From CAYMYN01 sp964394665 (GTDB lineage: Bacteria > Planctomycetota > UBA1135 > GCA-002686595), in contig CAYMYN010000032.1 in NCBI GenBank assembly GCA_964394665.1, positions 1-48,210 on the forward strand: 48,210 bases of DNA. The letters are read 5' to 3'. The translations under genes and the position numbers were made by a program. A model generated the notes under the pieces. That model searched no databases. It was not told the DNA's origin and was given only the letters and a program-made list of their open reading frames with translations. This document shows, piece by piece, positions 9,020 to 17,990 of the stretch; the stretch's first letter is position 1; each line of letters starts with the position of its first letter.

Positions 9020-10108
9020 ATGGCGCGACTCGAGCTGCGTGGGATCACCAAACGCTTCGGCGCCCAGGTCGTGTTGCCGAGCGTCGACCTCCGCGTCGAG
9101 GACGGGGAGTTCCTGGTGCTCGTCGGCCCCTCGGGCTGCGGCAAGTCGACCCTGCTGCGCATCGTCGCCGGGCTCGTCGAGCCCGACGGGGGCGAGCTAT
9201 TGCTCGACGGCCGCAGCGCCCTGGACCTCGGGCCCCGCGAGCGTGACGTGGCCATGGTCTTCCAGAACTACGCGCTCTATCCGCACATGAGCGTGGCGAA
9301 GAACTTGGCTTTTCCGCTGCGCATGCGCGGAGTGGCGCGCGACGCCGCGCGCGCGCGGGTGGCCGAGACCGCCGCCCTGTTGGGGCTGGGCGAGCTGCTC
9401 GAGCGCAAGCCCGGGACGCTCTCGGGCGGCCAGATGCAGCGCGTGGCCCTGGGGCGCGCGCTCATCCGCGATCCGCGCCTGTTCCTGTTCGACGAGCCGC
9501 TCTCGAACCTCGACGCGCAGTTGCGCGGCGAGCTGCGCGCCGAGATCGCGCGCCTGCACCGGCGGCTGGGGATCACGACGATCTACGTCACCCACGATCA
9601 GGCCGAGGCGATGACCCTGGGCTCGCGCGTCGCCGTGCTGCGCGCCGGGGCGATCGAGCAGCAGGGCTCGCCGCTCGAGGTCTTCGCGCGCCCGGCGACG
9701 CGTTTCGTCGCGGGCTTCATCGGCAGCCCGGCCATGAACCTCGTGGAAGGAACGCTCGCGGGTGGCCGCTTCCAGGTCGGCGCGCTCGAGGTGCCGGTGC
9801 CCTTCGTGGGCCAGGGGCCCGCCGTGCTCGGCATCCGCCCCCACGAGGTCGCCCTCGGCGGCCCGCTCGAGCTCGAGGTGCGCGAGGTCGAGCACCTGGG
9901 CGTGCAGACCGTGGTCACCCTCGACTTCGGGGGGCAGGCGCTGCGCCTCTCCCGCGAGGGGCACCTCGACCCACGCCCCGGCGGGCGCCTGGCCGTCGGG
10001 TTGCCCCCCGGGAACCTGCACGCCTTCGACGCGCGCAGCGGGGAGCGCCTGGCGGCCACGGACCGGACCGGCGGGACCCGGGAGCCGCCCTCTGCGGTCA
10101 GCGGGTAG
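9020..10108 (+). CDS. ABC sugar importer ATPase, MalK/UgpC/MsmX type
   Basis: A 362-residue ATPase that powers the importer encoded just upstream (14-base gap). Walker A is 'GPSGCGKST' (residues 36-44), the Q-loop is 'MVFQNYALYP', the signature is 'LSGGQMQR', Walker B is 'LFLFDEPLSNLD' and the H-loop is 'YVTHDQ'. After about residue 240 comes the TOBE/OB regulatory domain ('GFIGSPAMNLVEG', 'LGIRPHEVAL'), which is diagnostic of carbohydrate importers. Length and domain order are normal. Such ATPases often serve several transporters; with its own cognate permeases next to it, this one is probably dedicated. Confidence 0.92.
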   Translation: MARLELRGITKRFGAQVVLPSVDLRVEDGEFLVLVGPSGCGKSTLLRIVAGLVEPDGGELLLDGRSALDLGPRERDVAMVFQNYALYPHMSVAKNLAFPLRMRGVARDAARARVAETAALLGLGELLERKPGTLSGGQMQRVALGRALIRDPRLFLFDEPLSNLDAQLRGELRAEIARLHRRLGITTIYVTHDQAEAMTLGSRVAVLRAGAIEQQGSPLEVFARPATRFVAGFIGSPAMNLVEGTLAGGRFQVGALEVPVPFVGQGPAVLGIRPHEVALGGPLELEVREVEHLGVQTVVTLDFGGQALRLSREGHLDPRPGGRLAVGLPPGNLHAFDARSGERLAATDRTGGTREPPSAVSG

Positions 10109-10178
10109 GATCCAGGGGCCCGATCCACCTCCCGGCCACCGCGCAGCTTCCCCTGCGCGGCGTCGGGTCCCTGTCGAG

Positions 10179-10697
10179 ATGGCTCGCGACACGCTCCAGG
10201 AACGCTTCGAGCGCACCCTCGCCCAGGCCGAGGACGTGCTCTTCCTGTGCTCGGGCAACATCCTGCGCTCGGCCTTCGCGGAGTTGTACGCGCGCCACCT
10301 CGAGTGCCCGCTCCCGGCGCGTTCGGCGGCCACGACCTACTCCAACGAGCGCATCCACCCCGCCGTGCCGCGGGCGCTGCGGGCGCGGGGCGTCGCGCTC
10401 GACGCGCTCGGGGAGTTCCGGCCCCGCCACGTGCGCGACGCCGACGTCCACGTCGGTGCGCGCACCTTGGTCCTGGGCATGACCCGCGACCACTCCGAGG
10501 CGCTGCGGGGTCTGGGGCTGGACGCGCCGCCGGCGTTCCTGCTCTCACGCGCCTCCGGGCTGCGCGAGGAGATCGACGACCCCTTCCTCAACGGCGAGTT
10601 CTCCCGGGTCTTCCAGGCCATCGCCCAGCACGTCGATGCCCTGGTGGCGCAGTTGAGGGACGTGCACGGTCGTCCCCGCCCTCGGGCGGTCCGCTGA
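10179..10697 (+). CDS. low-molecular-weight protein-tyrosine phosphatase family protein
   Basis: A 172-residue protein with the CX5R phosphate loop 'CSGNILRS' (Cys24, Arg30) close to the N-terminus and a 'DDPF' motif that supplies the general-acid Asp near residue 130. Both are in the order expected for LMW phosphatases and the related arsenate reductases. The usual loop is C-[LV]-G-N-[IS]-C-R-S; here Ser and Leu replace two variable positions. Family members remove phosphate from tyrosine in exopolysaccharide kinases or from phospho-arginine; the target cannot be told here. It lies 70 bases after the ATPase gene and may be transcribed with it. ATG at 10179 is the first start before the conserved beta strand. 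Confidence 0.8.
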   Translation: MARDTLQERFERTLAQAEDVLFLCSGNILRSAFAELYARHLECPLPARSAATTYSNERIHPAVPRALRARGVALDALGEFRPRHVRDADVHVGARTLVLGMTRDHSEALRGLGLDAPPAFLLSRASGLREEIDDPFLNGEFSRVFQAIAQHVDALVAQLRDVHGRPRPRAVR

Positions 10698-10738
10698 TCC
10701 GCCCCGCGGCGAGGTCGGAGCGCTCCCCCGAACGGAAC

Positions 10739-10772
10739 GGGCCCCGCCGCGCAGCGCTGCGCGGCGGGGCCC
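10739..10772. terminator. perfect 34-base palindrome between convergent genes
   Basis: Bases 10739-10753 (GGGCCCCGCCGCGCA) are perfectly complementary to 10758-10772, with GCGC in the centre, so the whole stretch is self-complementary. It sits between the 3' ends of the phosphatase gene (10697) and the minus-strand alpha-toroid gene (10798). It fits a bidirectional terminator without a T-run. Confidence 0.6.
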
Positions 10773-10797
10773 GCTGGAGCGGGGAAGACCCGCGGGG

Positions 10798-12357
10798 TCA
10801 GCGCGCGCCGAGCACCTGGGCGTAGCGGAAGTACACCTCGAGGCACAGCACGAGCGAAGCGGTCGCGTAGACCCGGCCGCCGGCGAAGCCCCAGGGCCCG
10901 ATCGGGTCCCAGGATCCGTGGACGTGTCCGCCCTGGCGCTGGGACTTCAGCACCGCGTCCTTCATGGCGTTGTTCCAGGCGTTCCAGTAGCGGGCCTGGT
11001 GCGCGCCCATCTGGTACATGGCGTAGGTGCCGTAGTACCAGTAGTACATGTCGTTGGTCATGCCGTCCTTGTCCCAGGCCGGCAGCGCCTTGAGCAGGAG
11101 CTCGGCGTGCTTGACCATGATGTCGTCCTTCTTGGGGTCCTGGCCCATGAAGAAGCGGCACAGCAGGCCCACCGCGGTCATGCACTCGGTCTTGTCCCGC
11201 GGGTAGTGGTCGTTGAGGCCGATGACGCGCGAGCTGGCCGAGCCGCGGGAGTCGTAGCCGACGCGACCGTTGACCGGATCGGTGACCTCGTCGAACCAGG
11301 ACATCGCGCCCTCGAAGGCGCCCTCGTCGATGCGCAGCTTGGCTTCCTCGGCGGACTTCAGCGCGAAGACCATCCAGCCCGTGATGGAGCTGTCGTTCTC
11401 GCCGATGGGCGGCACGTCGTAACGCCAGGCGCCGTAGGGGTTGCGCGCCTGCGAGATGAAGTTGATCGACTTCTGCGCCGGGCCGCGCAGCAGCGGGCTC
11501 TTCGAGAAGTAGTAGGCCTCGCACATCGCCAGGGCCGCGATGGCGTGGTCGTAGAGGAACTCCTTGCCGATGCGCTCGCCGATCAGGCCCTGGTCGTCCT
11601 GGGAGTCGACCAGGTACTTGATGCCGCGCGTCACGACCTCGCGGTACTGGCCGCGCTGGGTGGTGTGGCCGTCGCCGAGGAAGGCCAGGAGGGACAGGCC
11701 GGTCACGCCGACGTCGTGGGTCGAGCGGCCGGGGCCGCCGCAGGCGTCGCCGCCGGGGCAGTGCTTGCTGAAGTCGGCGCAGGCCCACTTGCCGTCCTCG
11801 TCCTGGTGGTTCTTGAGCCACTCGAGGCCGTCGCGCAGGGCTTGCTCGGTGCCCGAGCCGCCCGCCGTGCGCAGGTTGCGCCGGCCGCCGAAGCGCCCGC
11901 CGAACTTGCCGCCCGCGCCGCCGCCGATGCCGATCACGTCGTTCGTCGAGTCGCTGTCGAAGGGCGAGTCGGAGATGTGGTCGGGGTCGCCCTCGGAGGA
12001 CTCGAACTCCTGCTCGTCCTCGGTCTCGTTGTGGTCGGAGATCTCGGCGTCCTTGATGACCGGCTCCTCGAGGGGCTCCTCCTCCTCGAGCTCCTCGGGC
12101 TCCTCCTCCGGGGGATCCTCGAAGGGGTCCTCGACGGGCTGCTCGAGCTGGGCCTGGATCTCCTTGGGCTTGTTCGACTCGAACAGGTGCCAGGGCACCA
12201 GGGCCAGGATCAGGAGGGCGATGATGTGCGCCGCGGCCGAGATGGCGAGCCACGGGGCGCGGCTCATCCAGTCGTAGAGCACGTCGTTGAAGGTGGTCTC
12301 TTCCTCCCACGGCTTGGGGAGGGTGGTCTCGATGTGGATCTTCGAGTAATCGACCAT
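10798..12357 (-). CDS. membrane-anchored alpha-toroid (prenyltransferase/squalene-oxidase repeat) protein with TonB-like N-terminus
   Basis: A 519-residue protein in four parts. A cytoplasmic stub (1-34) precedes one membrane helix (about 35-59, 'WLAISAAAHIIALLILALV'). A very acidic Glu/Pro/Asp tract follows (about 72-138, for example 'EEEPEELEEEEPLEEP'). A Gly/Arg linker ('GGGAGGKFGGRFGGRRN') leads to a domain from about 165 with repeats such as 'DGLEWLKNHQDEDGKW', 'GIKYLVDSQDDQGLI' and 'GGRVYATASLVLCLEVYF'. These repeats match the squalene-cyclase/prenyltransferase alpha-alpha barrel. TM plus Pro/acidic stalk recalls TonB, but the stalk is Glu-Pro rather than Lys-Pro. I see no cyclase DxDD motif, so enzymatic activity is doubtful and a binding or scaffolding role outside the membrane is more likely. 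Similar proteins are, as I recall, common in planctomycetes. ATG at 12357 is the first start. Confidence 0.75.
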   Translation of the reverse strand: MVDYSKIHIETTLPKPWEEETTFNDVLYDWMSRAPWLAISAAAHIIALLILALVPWHLFESNKPKEIQAQLEQPVEDPFEDPPEEEPEELEEEEPLEEPVIKDAEISDHNETEDEQEFESSEGDPDHISDSPFDSDSTNDVIGIGGGAGGKFGGRFGGRRNLRTAGGSGTEQALRDGLEWLKNHQDEDGKWACADFSKHCPGGDACGGPGRSTHDVGVTGLSLLAFLGDGHTTQRGQYREVVTRGIKYLVDSQDDQGLIGERIGKEFLYDHAIAALAMCEAYYFSKSPLLRGPAQKSINFISQARNPYGAWRYDVPPIGENDSSITGWMVFALKSAEEAKLRIDEGAFEGAMSWFDEVTDPVNGRVGYDSRGSASSRVIGLNDHYPRDKTECMTAVGLLCRFFMGQDPKKDDIMVKHAELLLKALPAWDKDGMTNDMYYWYYGTYAMYQMGAHQARYWNAWNNAMKDAVLKSQRQGGHVHGSWDPIGPWGFAGGRVYATASLVLCLEVYFRYAQVLGAR

Positions 12358-12521
12358 CGGTGGCTCCGGAGCGCGATCGGCGGGTCCGCCGGGGGGCCTG
12401 GGCAGGGGCCCGGGCCGGGACGGGGCGGAGGAAGGGAAGGGGAGGAGTCCGCTGAGCCCGGGGCGGGGCGGTCCGGGCCCCGGGGACGGGCGTCCAACGC
12501 CGCGGGATCGCGGGGGTTCAG

Positions 12522-12542
12522 AGTATACCCAGGGCCCCTGGG
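12522..12542 (-). promoter_or_regulatory. TATACT -10 box with adjacent CCCAGGG palindrome
   Basis: On the minus strand TATACT (12522-12527) is the best -10 match upstream of the alpha-toroid gene, about 165 bases before its ATG. Immediately upstream, where the promoter spacer would lie, is a perfect inverted repeat, CCCAGGG (12528-12534) and CCCTGGG (12536-12542) around one base. An operator in the spacer is plausible. No convincing -35 is seen. Confidence 0.4.
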
Positions 12543-12601
12543 CCGGACTACGGCGCGCGGTCGCCGGCGGGCGTGGGTCGCCGACCGGCCTGGGGCGCCG
12601 G

Positions 12602-13696
12602 TCACTGCCCGGCTTCGCGCTGGGGCGGGCGGACGTTCTCGGGGGTCCAGATGTAGGAGCTGGCGAACAGGCCCCGCAGGGTCTCGTCGCGCAGCATCCC
12701 GTCCCGGTTGCGGAGCACGATCTGGTTCAGGCGCTGCTGGACCTCGGCCGCGCCGAACGGGGGCAAGGTCAGGGGGCGGCGCTCGTGCAGGCGCAGGACC
12801 CGGTAGTAGACCGGCACGCCCTTCTCGAGGATGGGCAGGACCGGGGAGAGGTCCCCCTCCTGGCCGTTGACGCAGAACTCGAACGCCTCGGGTGCGGCCC
12901 GGCGCAAGTCGGGCAGGGTGAGCGGCGGGGAGAGCCCGCGCTCGCTGGTCACGACGCTGTAGGTCAGCACCAGGTCCTCGAAGTCGGCCCCCTCGAGGGC
13001 CTGGCGGCGCAGGTCCTCGGCGAAGGCGCGCGCCGGCTCGGCGCCCCCGAAGGTCGCGGCGGAGAGCACCAGTTGCTGTACGACGAAGGTCTCGGGGTCC
13101 CCGCCCAGGGCGCGCACGGCGGCGGGCTGCAGCTCGATCTGCTCGTAGGCCAGGGCCAGGAGCCCCGGGCGCACGTAGCGGTCGCGGCTGGGACGGCCGC
13201 CGGGTCCCGGGGCCTGGCCGGTGATGAACCGCTCGTAGGAGATCGCGTAGAGATCGTCGGTGATCGTCTCGCGCCGGCGCGCGGCGGTGTCGCCCTCCAG
13301 GGCCAGGCGCTCGGCCATGCTGCTCACCCCGCCCGCCGTGTCCGCCTGCTCGCGCAGGTAGTTGGAGACCGTGCGCTGCACGAACTCGGGGTCGAAGCCC
13401 AGGTCGCGCCCGCGCTGCACCATCAGCAGGTCCTGGACGGCGCGCGTGGCGATGTCGCCGCGCAGGGCCTGCATCTCGCCCGGGTTCGAGACGGGCTGCG
13501 CCTCGAGGGCGCGCTCGAGGCGGCTCTCGAGCTGGCGCAGGGTCAGGACGTCCTCGTTGACGATGATGTAGACCTGATTGACGAGCTCCCAGGAACCGCC
13601 GACGTTCGTCCGGCTCGGCGCCCCGCCCTCGGGCTGGGCCTGGGGCGCTGCGCAGCCGGCCAGGGCCGGCAGGGAGAGGAGCAGGGAGAGCATCAT
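12602..13696 (-). CDS. SurA/parvulin-like peptidylprolyl isomerase lipoprotein
   Basis: A 364-residue lipoprotein. The lipobox 'ALAGC' puts the lipid-bearing Cys at residue 15. The segment 'VNQVYIIVNEDVLTLRQLES' resembles the N-terminal chaperone helix of SurA-type proteins ('VNxxVIT'). The region around residues 230-320 ('ADFEDLVLTYSV', then 'EFCVNGQEGDLSPVLPI' and 'VPVYYRVLRL') follows the pattern of a parvulin isomerase domain. The usual Gly-Gly and catalytic residues are not clearly conserved, so it may act as a chaperone only. It presumably folds outer-membrane or periplasmic proteins. The ATG at 13696 overlaps the mfd stop as ATGA, making it the third gene of an rnc-mfd-SurA-like unit; a second ATG follows at 13693. 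Confidence 0.65.
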   Translation of the reverse strand: MMLSLLLSLPALAGCAAPQAQPEGGAPSRTNVGGSWELVNQVYIIVNEDVLTLRQLESRLERALEAQPVSNPGEMQALRGDIATRAVQDLLMVQRGRDLGFDPEFVQRTVSNYLREQADTAGGVSSMAERLALEGDTAARRRETITDDLYAISYERFITGQAPGPGGRPSRDRYVRPGLLALAYEQIELQPAAVRALGGDPETFVVQQLVLSAATFGGAEPARAFAEDLRRQALEGADFEDLVLTYSVVTSERGLSPPLTLPDLRRAAPEAFEFCVNGQEGDLSPVLPILEKGVPVYYRVLRLHERRPLTLPPFGAAEVQQRLNQIVLRNRDGMLRDETLRGLFASSYIWTPENVRPPQREAGQ

Positions 13697-16600
13697 CGGG
13701 AGCTGCGAGGGTCGCGGGTGCGCTCGCCCCGCCGTGGCGGCGCGGAGGGGCGGGCCGGGATTGTCGAGGGCTCGCCCGGCGGCTTCAAGAGCCGCTCCAT
13801 CCAGGCCAGGGCCCGCGCGGGGGTGCGCGCGTCGGCGGGCGGATGCAGGTGCGCGAGCCCGGTGCGGATCGGACGCAGGTCGATCCGGCGCCCGCCGAGC
13901 CAGCCCTCGATCGCCACGCGGTCGCGGAACTCGAGCAGGTAGAAGCCGTCCTTCCACGCCAGGCGCACCAGCCCCAGGGGATCGAGGCGCGCCTTGAGCA
14001 AGAAGCTGCGCACGAGCGCCTCGGCTTCGGGCGGCACGCGCCCGAAGCGGTCGCGCAGCATCTCGAGCGCCGCGCGCGCGTCCTCCTCGCCGCCGATCTC
14101 CGAGAGGCGGCGCAGGATCTCGAGGCGCGTCGCGGGCTCGGGGATCCAGTCGTCGGGCAAGTAGGCGCGCAGGCCCAGCTCGAGTTCGACGCCCGTGTCG
14201 AGCTCGGCCGAGTGGCGCACGCTCTCGAGGCTCTCGCCGGCCTGCAGGCGTTCGATCGTGCTCTTGAGCAGCCGGCAGTAGAGGTCGTAGCCGACCGCCG
14301 AGATGTGCCCCGACTGTTCGGGACCCAGGATGTTGCCCGCGCCGCGGATCTCGAGGTCCTTCATCGAGATCTGGAAACCGGCGCCGAGCTGGCTGAGCTC
14401 CTCGAGCGCCTTGAGACGTTGGCGCGCGATGTCCCGCAGGGGCTTGTGCTTTTCGATCAGGAGGTAGCAGTAGGCCTTCTGCGCGGCGCGCCCCACGCGG
14501 CCGCGGAGCTGGTGCAGCTCGGAGAGTCCGAAGGTGTCGGCGTCCTCGACCACGATCGTGCCCGCGGCGGGGATGTCGAGCCCGCTCTCGATGATCGTGG
14601 TGGCGACCAGCACGTCCACGTCGCCGCGCGTGAAGACGTCCATCACGCGCTGCAGCTCGCGCGCGCCCATCTGGCCGTGTCCGATGGCGAAGCTGCACTC
14701 GGGCACGAGCTGCATCAAGCGCCGCGCGGCGGCCTCGATCGAGCCCACGCGGTTGTGGAGCACGAAGACCTGTCCACCGCGGGTCTTCTCGCGCAGCAGG
14801 GCCTCGCGCACGAGCTCGTCGTCGTCCAGGTGCCCGAGCAAGGTGGCGACGTCCTGGCGGCCCTCGGGCGCGACGGTGAGGGCGCTGATGTCGCGCACGC
14901 CCGAGAGCGACATCTCCAGCGTGCGCGGGATCGGGGTGGCCGTCAGGGTCAGGATGTCGACCTGGGTGCGCAGGCGCTTGAAGTGCTCCTTGTGCGCCAC
15001 GCCGAAGCGCTGCTCCTCGTCGATGACCAGCAACCCCAGGCGCGGCAGGACGACGTCCTTGGACAGCATGCGGTGCGTGCCGATCAGGATGTCGACCTCG
15101 CCCCGCGCGGCGGCGGCCAGGGTCTCCTTCTGCTCGCGGGGCGGGACGTAGCGCGAGAGGCGCCCGACGCGCAGCGGGAAGTCGGCCAGACGCTCACGAA
15201 AGGTCTCGTAGTGTTGCTGGGCGAGCACGGTCGTCGGCACGAGCACCGCCACCTGGCCCCCGGCGGTGACGACGCGGAAGGCGGCGCGGATCGCGATCTC
15301 GGTCTTGCCGAAGCCGACGTCGCCGCACAGCAGGCGGTCCATGGGGTGCTCCGAGACGAGATCGGCCTCGATCTCGGCGTCGGCCTGGAGCTGGTCCGCC
15401 GTCTCCTCGTGGGGGAATTCCGCCACCATCCCGCCCACCAGCTCCGCGTCCGGCTGCCAGCGCTCGCGCGTGCGCAGCGCGCGTTGGGCGTGCACCTCGA
15501 GCAGATCGGCGGCCAGGTCGACCAGGGCGCGCTGGACCTTCTCCTTGCGCTTGCGGAAGGTCTGGCCACCGATCTTGTCGAGCACCGGCGGCGCGGCCGA
15601 GGAGCCGACGTAGCGCTGCACGACGTCGATGCGCGAGGCCGGCACGTAGAGCGAGACCTCGTCGGCGAACACCAGATGCAGGTGCTCCTCCTCGCCGCCG
15701 CTGCGCTCGATGCGCGCCAGGCCCTCGAAACGCGCCAGTCCGTGCACGGCGTGCACGACGTAGTCGCCGATCGAGAGCTCGAAGAAGGACTGGATCGCCC
15801 GCGAGCGGTGCGCCGGCCGTTCGCGCCGGCTGCCGCCGCGCCGGCCGAGCAGGCCCGAGAGCTCGCGGTGGTGGACCAGGACCAGCCGCGCGGAGGGCAG
15901 GCGGAAGCCGCGCGCCAGGGCCCCCACGCCGACCTCGAGCCCCGGCGCGCCGCCGCGCTCGGCGACGACCTGCCCGAAGCGTTCGCGCTCGGCCTCGGTC
16001 TGGCAGCAGACGATCACGCGTTCGCCGGCCTCGAGCAGGGCGCGCAGCGCGGCCGGGGCCTCGGGGATCCCGACCTCGAGACCCTGCACCGAGCGCGTGT
16101 CGAACGAGATGCCCGGCGCGGGCAGGCTCTGCAGGGCGAGCCGCCGCCCCTGGTCGCACGCACGCCGATATCCGCCGAGCGCCTGTTGGTGCTGGGCCGA
16201 GCGCACCAGCAGGCTCTGGGCCACGTCCTCGATGCGCAGCGGCTCGACCTCGACGATCAGCGTCGTCGGCGCGAGCAGCGCAGCCACCTGGACGCCCTCG
16301 CCCTCCTCGACGCCGCCGGTGTCGGCGAAGAGCAACAATTCGAGCGCCTCGTGGCGCTCGACGCTGCGCTGATCGACGGGGTCGAAGGTGCGCAGGGACT
16401 CGATCTCCTCGTCGAAGAACTCGACGCGCAGCGGTCGGTCCGCGGCGAAGGTCCACAGATCGAACACGTCGCCGCGCAGGCTGACCTCTCCCGGCCGCTC
16501 GACCAGGGGCACGCGCGCGTAGCCACGTTTCACCAGCCGCGCCAGCAGGTGCTCGCTCGAGATCCGTTGTCCGACGCGCAGCTCGAGGGTGGCCGCCTCG

Positions 16601-17025
16601 AGCGCGCGGGCCGGCGGCAATGGCTCCAGCAGCGCGGCGAGCGAGGCCACCAGGGCGCGCGGGCGCTCCCGCGGCGGCGCCGCGAAGGCGCGCGCCACGG
16701 CCAGGCGCCGGCGCAGGGACTCGGGGTCCACCGAACCCGCGCGGCCGCCCTCGCGCGGCGGCAGCAACTCGGCCCGCAGGCCGAACGATGCCAGGTCGTC
16801 CAGCAGCACGCGCGCCTCGGCGTCGGTGCTGGCCACGACCAGCAACGGATCCGCCAGGCGCGCGGCGAGCGCGGCCACGATCAGCGCCTGGGACGAACCC
16901 CACAGGTTGCCGGCGCTCACCTGCCGCGAGCTGGCGAGCCGGGCGCACAGGGCCTCGAGCTCGGGCAGGGTGGCGAGCGCGGCGGGGTCGAGGAGCGGCG
17001 CGGGATCGGGCGGCGCCTGGCTCAC
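13693..17025 (-). CDS. mfd: transcription-repair coupling factor Mfd
   Basis: A 1110-residue protein (the family is usually about 1150) that removes RNA polymerase stalled at DNA lesions and recruits the UvrA/UvrB repair machinery. The N-terminal part (about 1-390) holds the UvrB-like domains. The RNA-polymerase-interacting CarD-like domain starts near 'FELSIGDYVVHAVHGLARF'. The helicase motor has Walker A 'GDVGFGKTE' (Lys574), the DEEQ box (Asp669) and motif VI 'QLRGRVGRA', followed by the C-terminal D7 regulatory domain. The start is GTG at 17025, sharing GTGA with the rnc stop; its own stop overlaps the next gene by ATGA. All signature motifs are intact. Confidence 0.96.
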   Translation of the reverse strand: MSQAPPDPAPLLDPAALATLPELEALCARLASSRQVSAGNLWGSSQALIVAALAARLADPLLVVASTDAEARVLLDDLASFGLRAELLPPREGGRAGSVDPESLRRRLAVARAFAAPPRERPRALVASLAALLEPLPPARALEAATLELRVGQRISSEHLLARLVKRGYARVPLVERPGEVSLRGDVFDLWTFAADRPLRVEFFDEEIESLRTFDPVDQRSVERHEALELLLFADTGGVEEGEGVQVAALLAPTTLIVEVEPLRIEDVAQSLLVRSAQHQQALGGYRRACDQGRRLALQSLPAPGISFDTRSVQGLEVGIPEAPAALRALLEAGERVIVCCQTEAERERFGQVVAERGGAPGLEVGVGALARGFRLPSARLVLVHHRELSGLLGRRGGSRRERPAHRSRAIQSFFELSIGDYVVHAVHGLARFEGLARIERSGGEEEHLHLVFADEVSLYVPASRIDVVQRYVGSSAAPPVLDKIGGQTFRKRKEKVQRALVDLAADLLEVHAQRALRTRERWQPDAELVGGMVAEFPHEETADQLQADAEIEADLVSEHPMDRLLCGDVGFGKTEIAIRAAFRVVTAGGQVAVLVPTTVLAQQHYETFRERLADFPLRVGRLSRYVPPREQKETLAAAARGEVDILIGTHRMLSKDVVLPRLGLLVIDEEQRFGVAHKEHFKRLRTQVDILTLTATPIPRTLEMSLSGVRDISALTVAPEGRQDVATLLGHLDDDELVREALLREKTRGGQVFVLHNRVGSIEAAARRLMQLVPECSFAIGHGQMGARELQRVMDVFTRGDVDVLVATTIIESGLDIPAAGTIVVEDADTFGLSELHQLRGRVGRAAQKAYCYLLIEKHKPLRDIARQRLKALEELSQLGAGFQISMKDLEIRGAGNILGPEQSGHISAVGYDLYCRLLKSTIERLQAGESLESVRHSAELDTGVELELGLRAYLPDDWIPEPATRLEILRRLSEIGGEEDARAALEMLRDRFGRVPPEAEALVRSFLLKARLDPLGLVRLAWKDGFYLLEFRDRVAIEGWLGGRRIDLRPIRTGLAHLHPPADARTPARALAWMERLLKPPGEPSTIPARPSAPPRRGERTRDPRSSR

Positions 17026-17792
17026 GGGAGGTCCTCGGCCGGGAGCGATCCCCGCCGACGGCGTCGCGGCGGCGTCGCGTCGCGCTCTTCGCCGGGGTCG
17101 ACCGCTGCCGCGCCGTTCGTCCGCCCGGCCACCAGGTCGGCGTCCTCGTCCTCGAGCACGAGCAACGCCTCCTGCGCCGCCCAGCGCTCGGCCTCCTTCA
17201 TCGTGCGACCCCAGGCGGGCGGGAAACGACGCCCCTCGCTCTCGGCCGCGACCAGATAGGCGCGGGCGTGGGACTGGCCGCGCTGCTCGACGAGCACGTA
17301 CTGCGGCGGGCGGCCCGAGCGCCGTTGGCTGATCTGCTGGAGCTCCTGCTTGGGATTGTGCTCGAGGCGCTGCGCGCGCACCTCCTCGATCGGCTCGCGC
17401 AGGGTGGCGTGCACGAAGGCGCGCGCGGCCTCGAGGCCCGCGTCGAGGTAGACCGCGCCCAGCACCGCCTCGTACAGGTTGGCGAGCACCGAACGCGGCA
17501 GGGCACGTTCGCGCAGGCCGGCGCCCAGTCGCACCTCACCCTCGAGGTGCAGGAGCCGCGCGGCCTCCGCCAGGCTGACGCGCGAGACCACGCGCGCCTT
17601 GAGCTCGGTCAACACGCCCTCGGCGCAGTCGCCCAGGTGCTGGTAGAGGTCCTCCGCGATCACCAGGTCGAGCACGGCGTCGCCCAGGAACTCGAGCCGC
17701 TCGTTGTCCCGTTGCTGCCCCGTCGAGGAATGCGTCAGGGCCAGCTCGAGCAGGCTCGGGTCGGCGAAGCGGTGGGGCAGCTCGGGGCGCAT
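17022..17792 (-). CDS. rnc: ribonuclease III
   Basis: A 256-residue double-strand-specific endoribonuclease used in rRNA and mRNA processing. The signature 'NERLEFLGDAVL' carries Glu31, Glu34 and Asp38, corresponding to E. coli Glu38, Glu41 and Asp45. The second metal motif reads 'LANLYEAVLGAVYLD', where Asn replaces the Asp usual before the catalytic Glu; Asn at this place is, as I recall, also found in some other bacterial RNase III proteins. A dsRNA-binding domain follows ('NPKQELQQISQRR', 'GRTMKEAERWAAQEALLVL'). The C-terminus is an extra basic/acidic tail of about 30 residues. It heads the rnc-mfd-SurA-like unit. Confidence 0.93.
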   Translation of the reverse strand: MRPELPHRFADPSLLELALTHSSTGQQRDNERLEFLGDAVLDLVIAEDLYQHLGDCAEGVLTELKARVVSRVSLAEAARLLHLEGEVRLGAGLRERALPRSVLANLYEAVLGAVYLDAGLEAARAFVHATLREPIEEVRAQRLEHNPKQELQQISQRRSGRPPQYVLVEQRGQSHARAYLVAAESEGRRFPPAWGRTMKEAERWAAQEALLVLEDEDADLVAGRTNGAAAVDPGEERDATPPRRRRRGSLPAEDLP

Positions 17793-17835
17793 CGGGGAGG
17801 GTGTGGCCGGGGTCCGTCTGGCCCGCGGGGCGCGG

Positions 17836-17841
17836 ATTGTA
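17836..17841 (-). promoter_or_regulatory. possible -10 (TACAAT) for the rnc-mfd unit
   Basis: On the minus strand TACAAT lies 43 bases before the rnc ATG, a five-of-six match to TATAAT in otherwise GC-rich DNA. A small GTGCC/GGCAC hairpin (17851-17864) lies just upstream. No -35 is recognisable. Confidence 0.4.
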
Positions 17842-17864
17842 GGGTGGCTCGTGCCCTCGGGCAC

Positions 17865-17888
17865 CCGCGGCCCCGCGGCCCCGCGGCC
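17865..17888. repeat. three tandem copies of CCGCGGCC
   Basis: Three exact 8-base units lie head to tail in the 198-base intergenic region between rnc and the divergent sulfatase-fold gene. Each unit contains the SacII-like palindrome CCGCGG. This may be a low-complexity GC tract or a multi-site operator. Apart from this, a small hairpin and the TACAAT box, I see nothing else in that gap. Confidence 0.6.
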
Positions 17889-17990
17889 GTTCGCAACCCC
17901 GCCCAGGCCCAGATGGGGTAGGGTGGGCACGGTTCCCGTCGCGCGCCGCGCACGGGTTCCGGGATCCGGGGGGGATCCGCCGCGCTCTCG

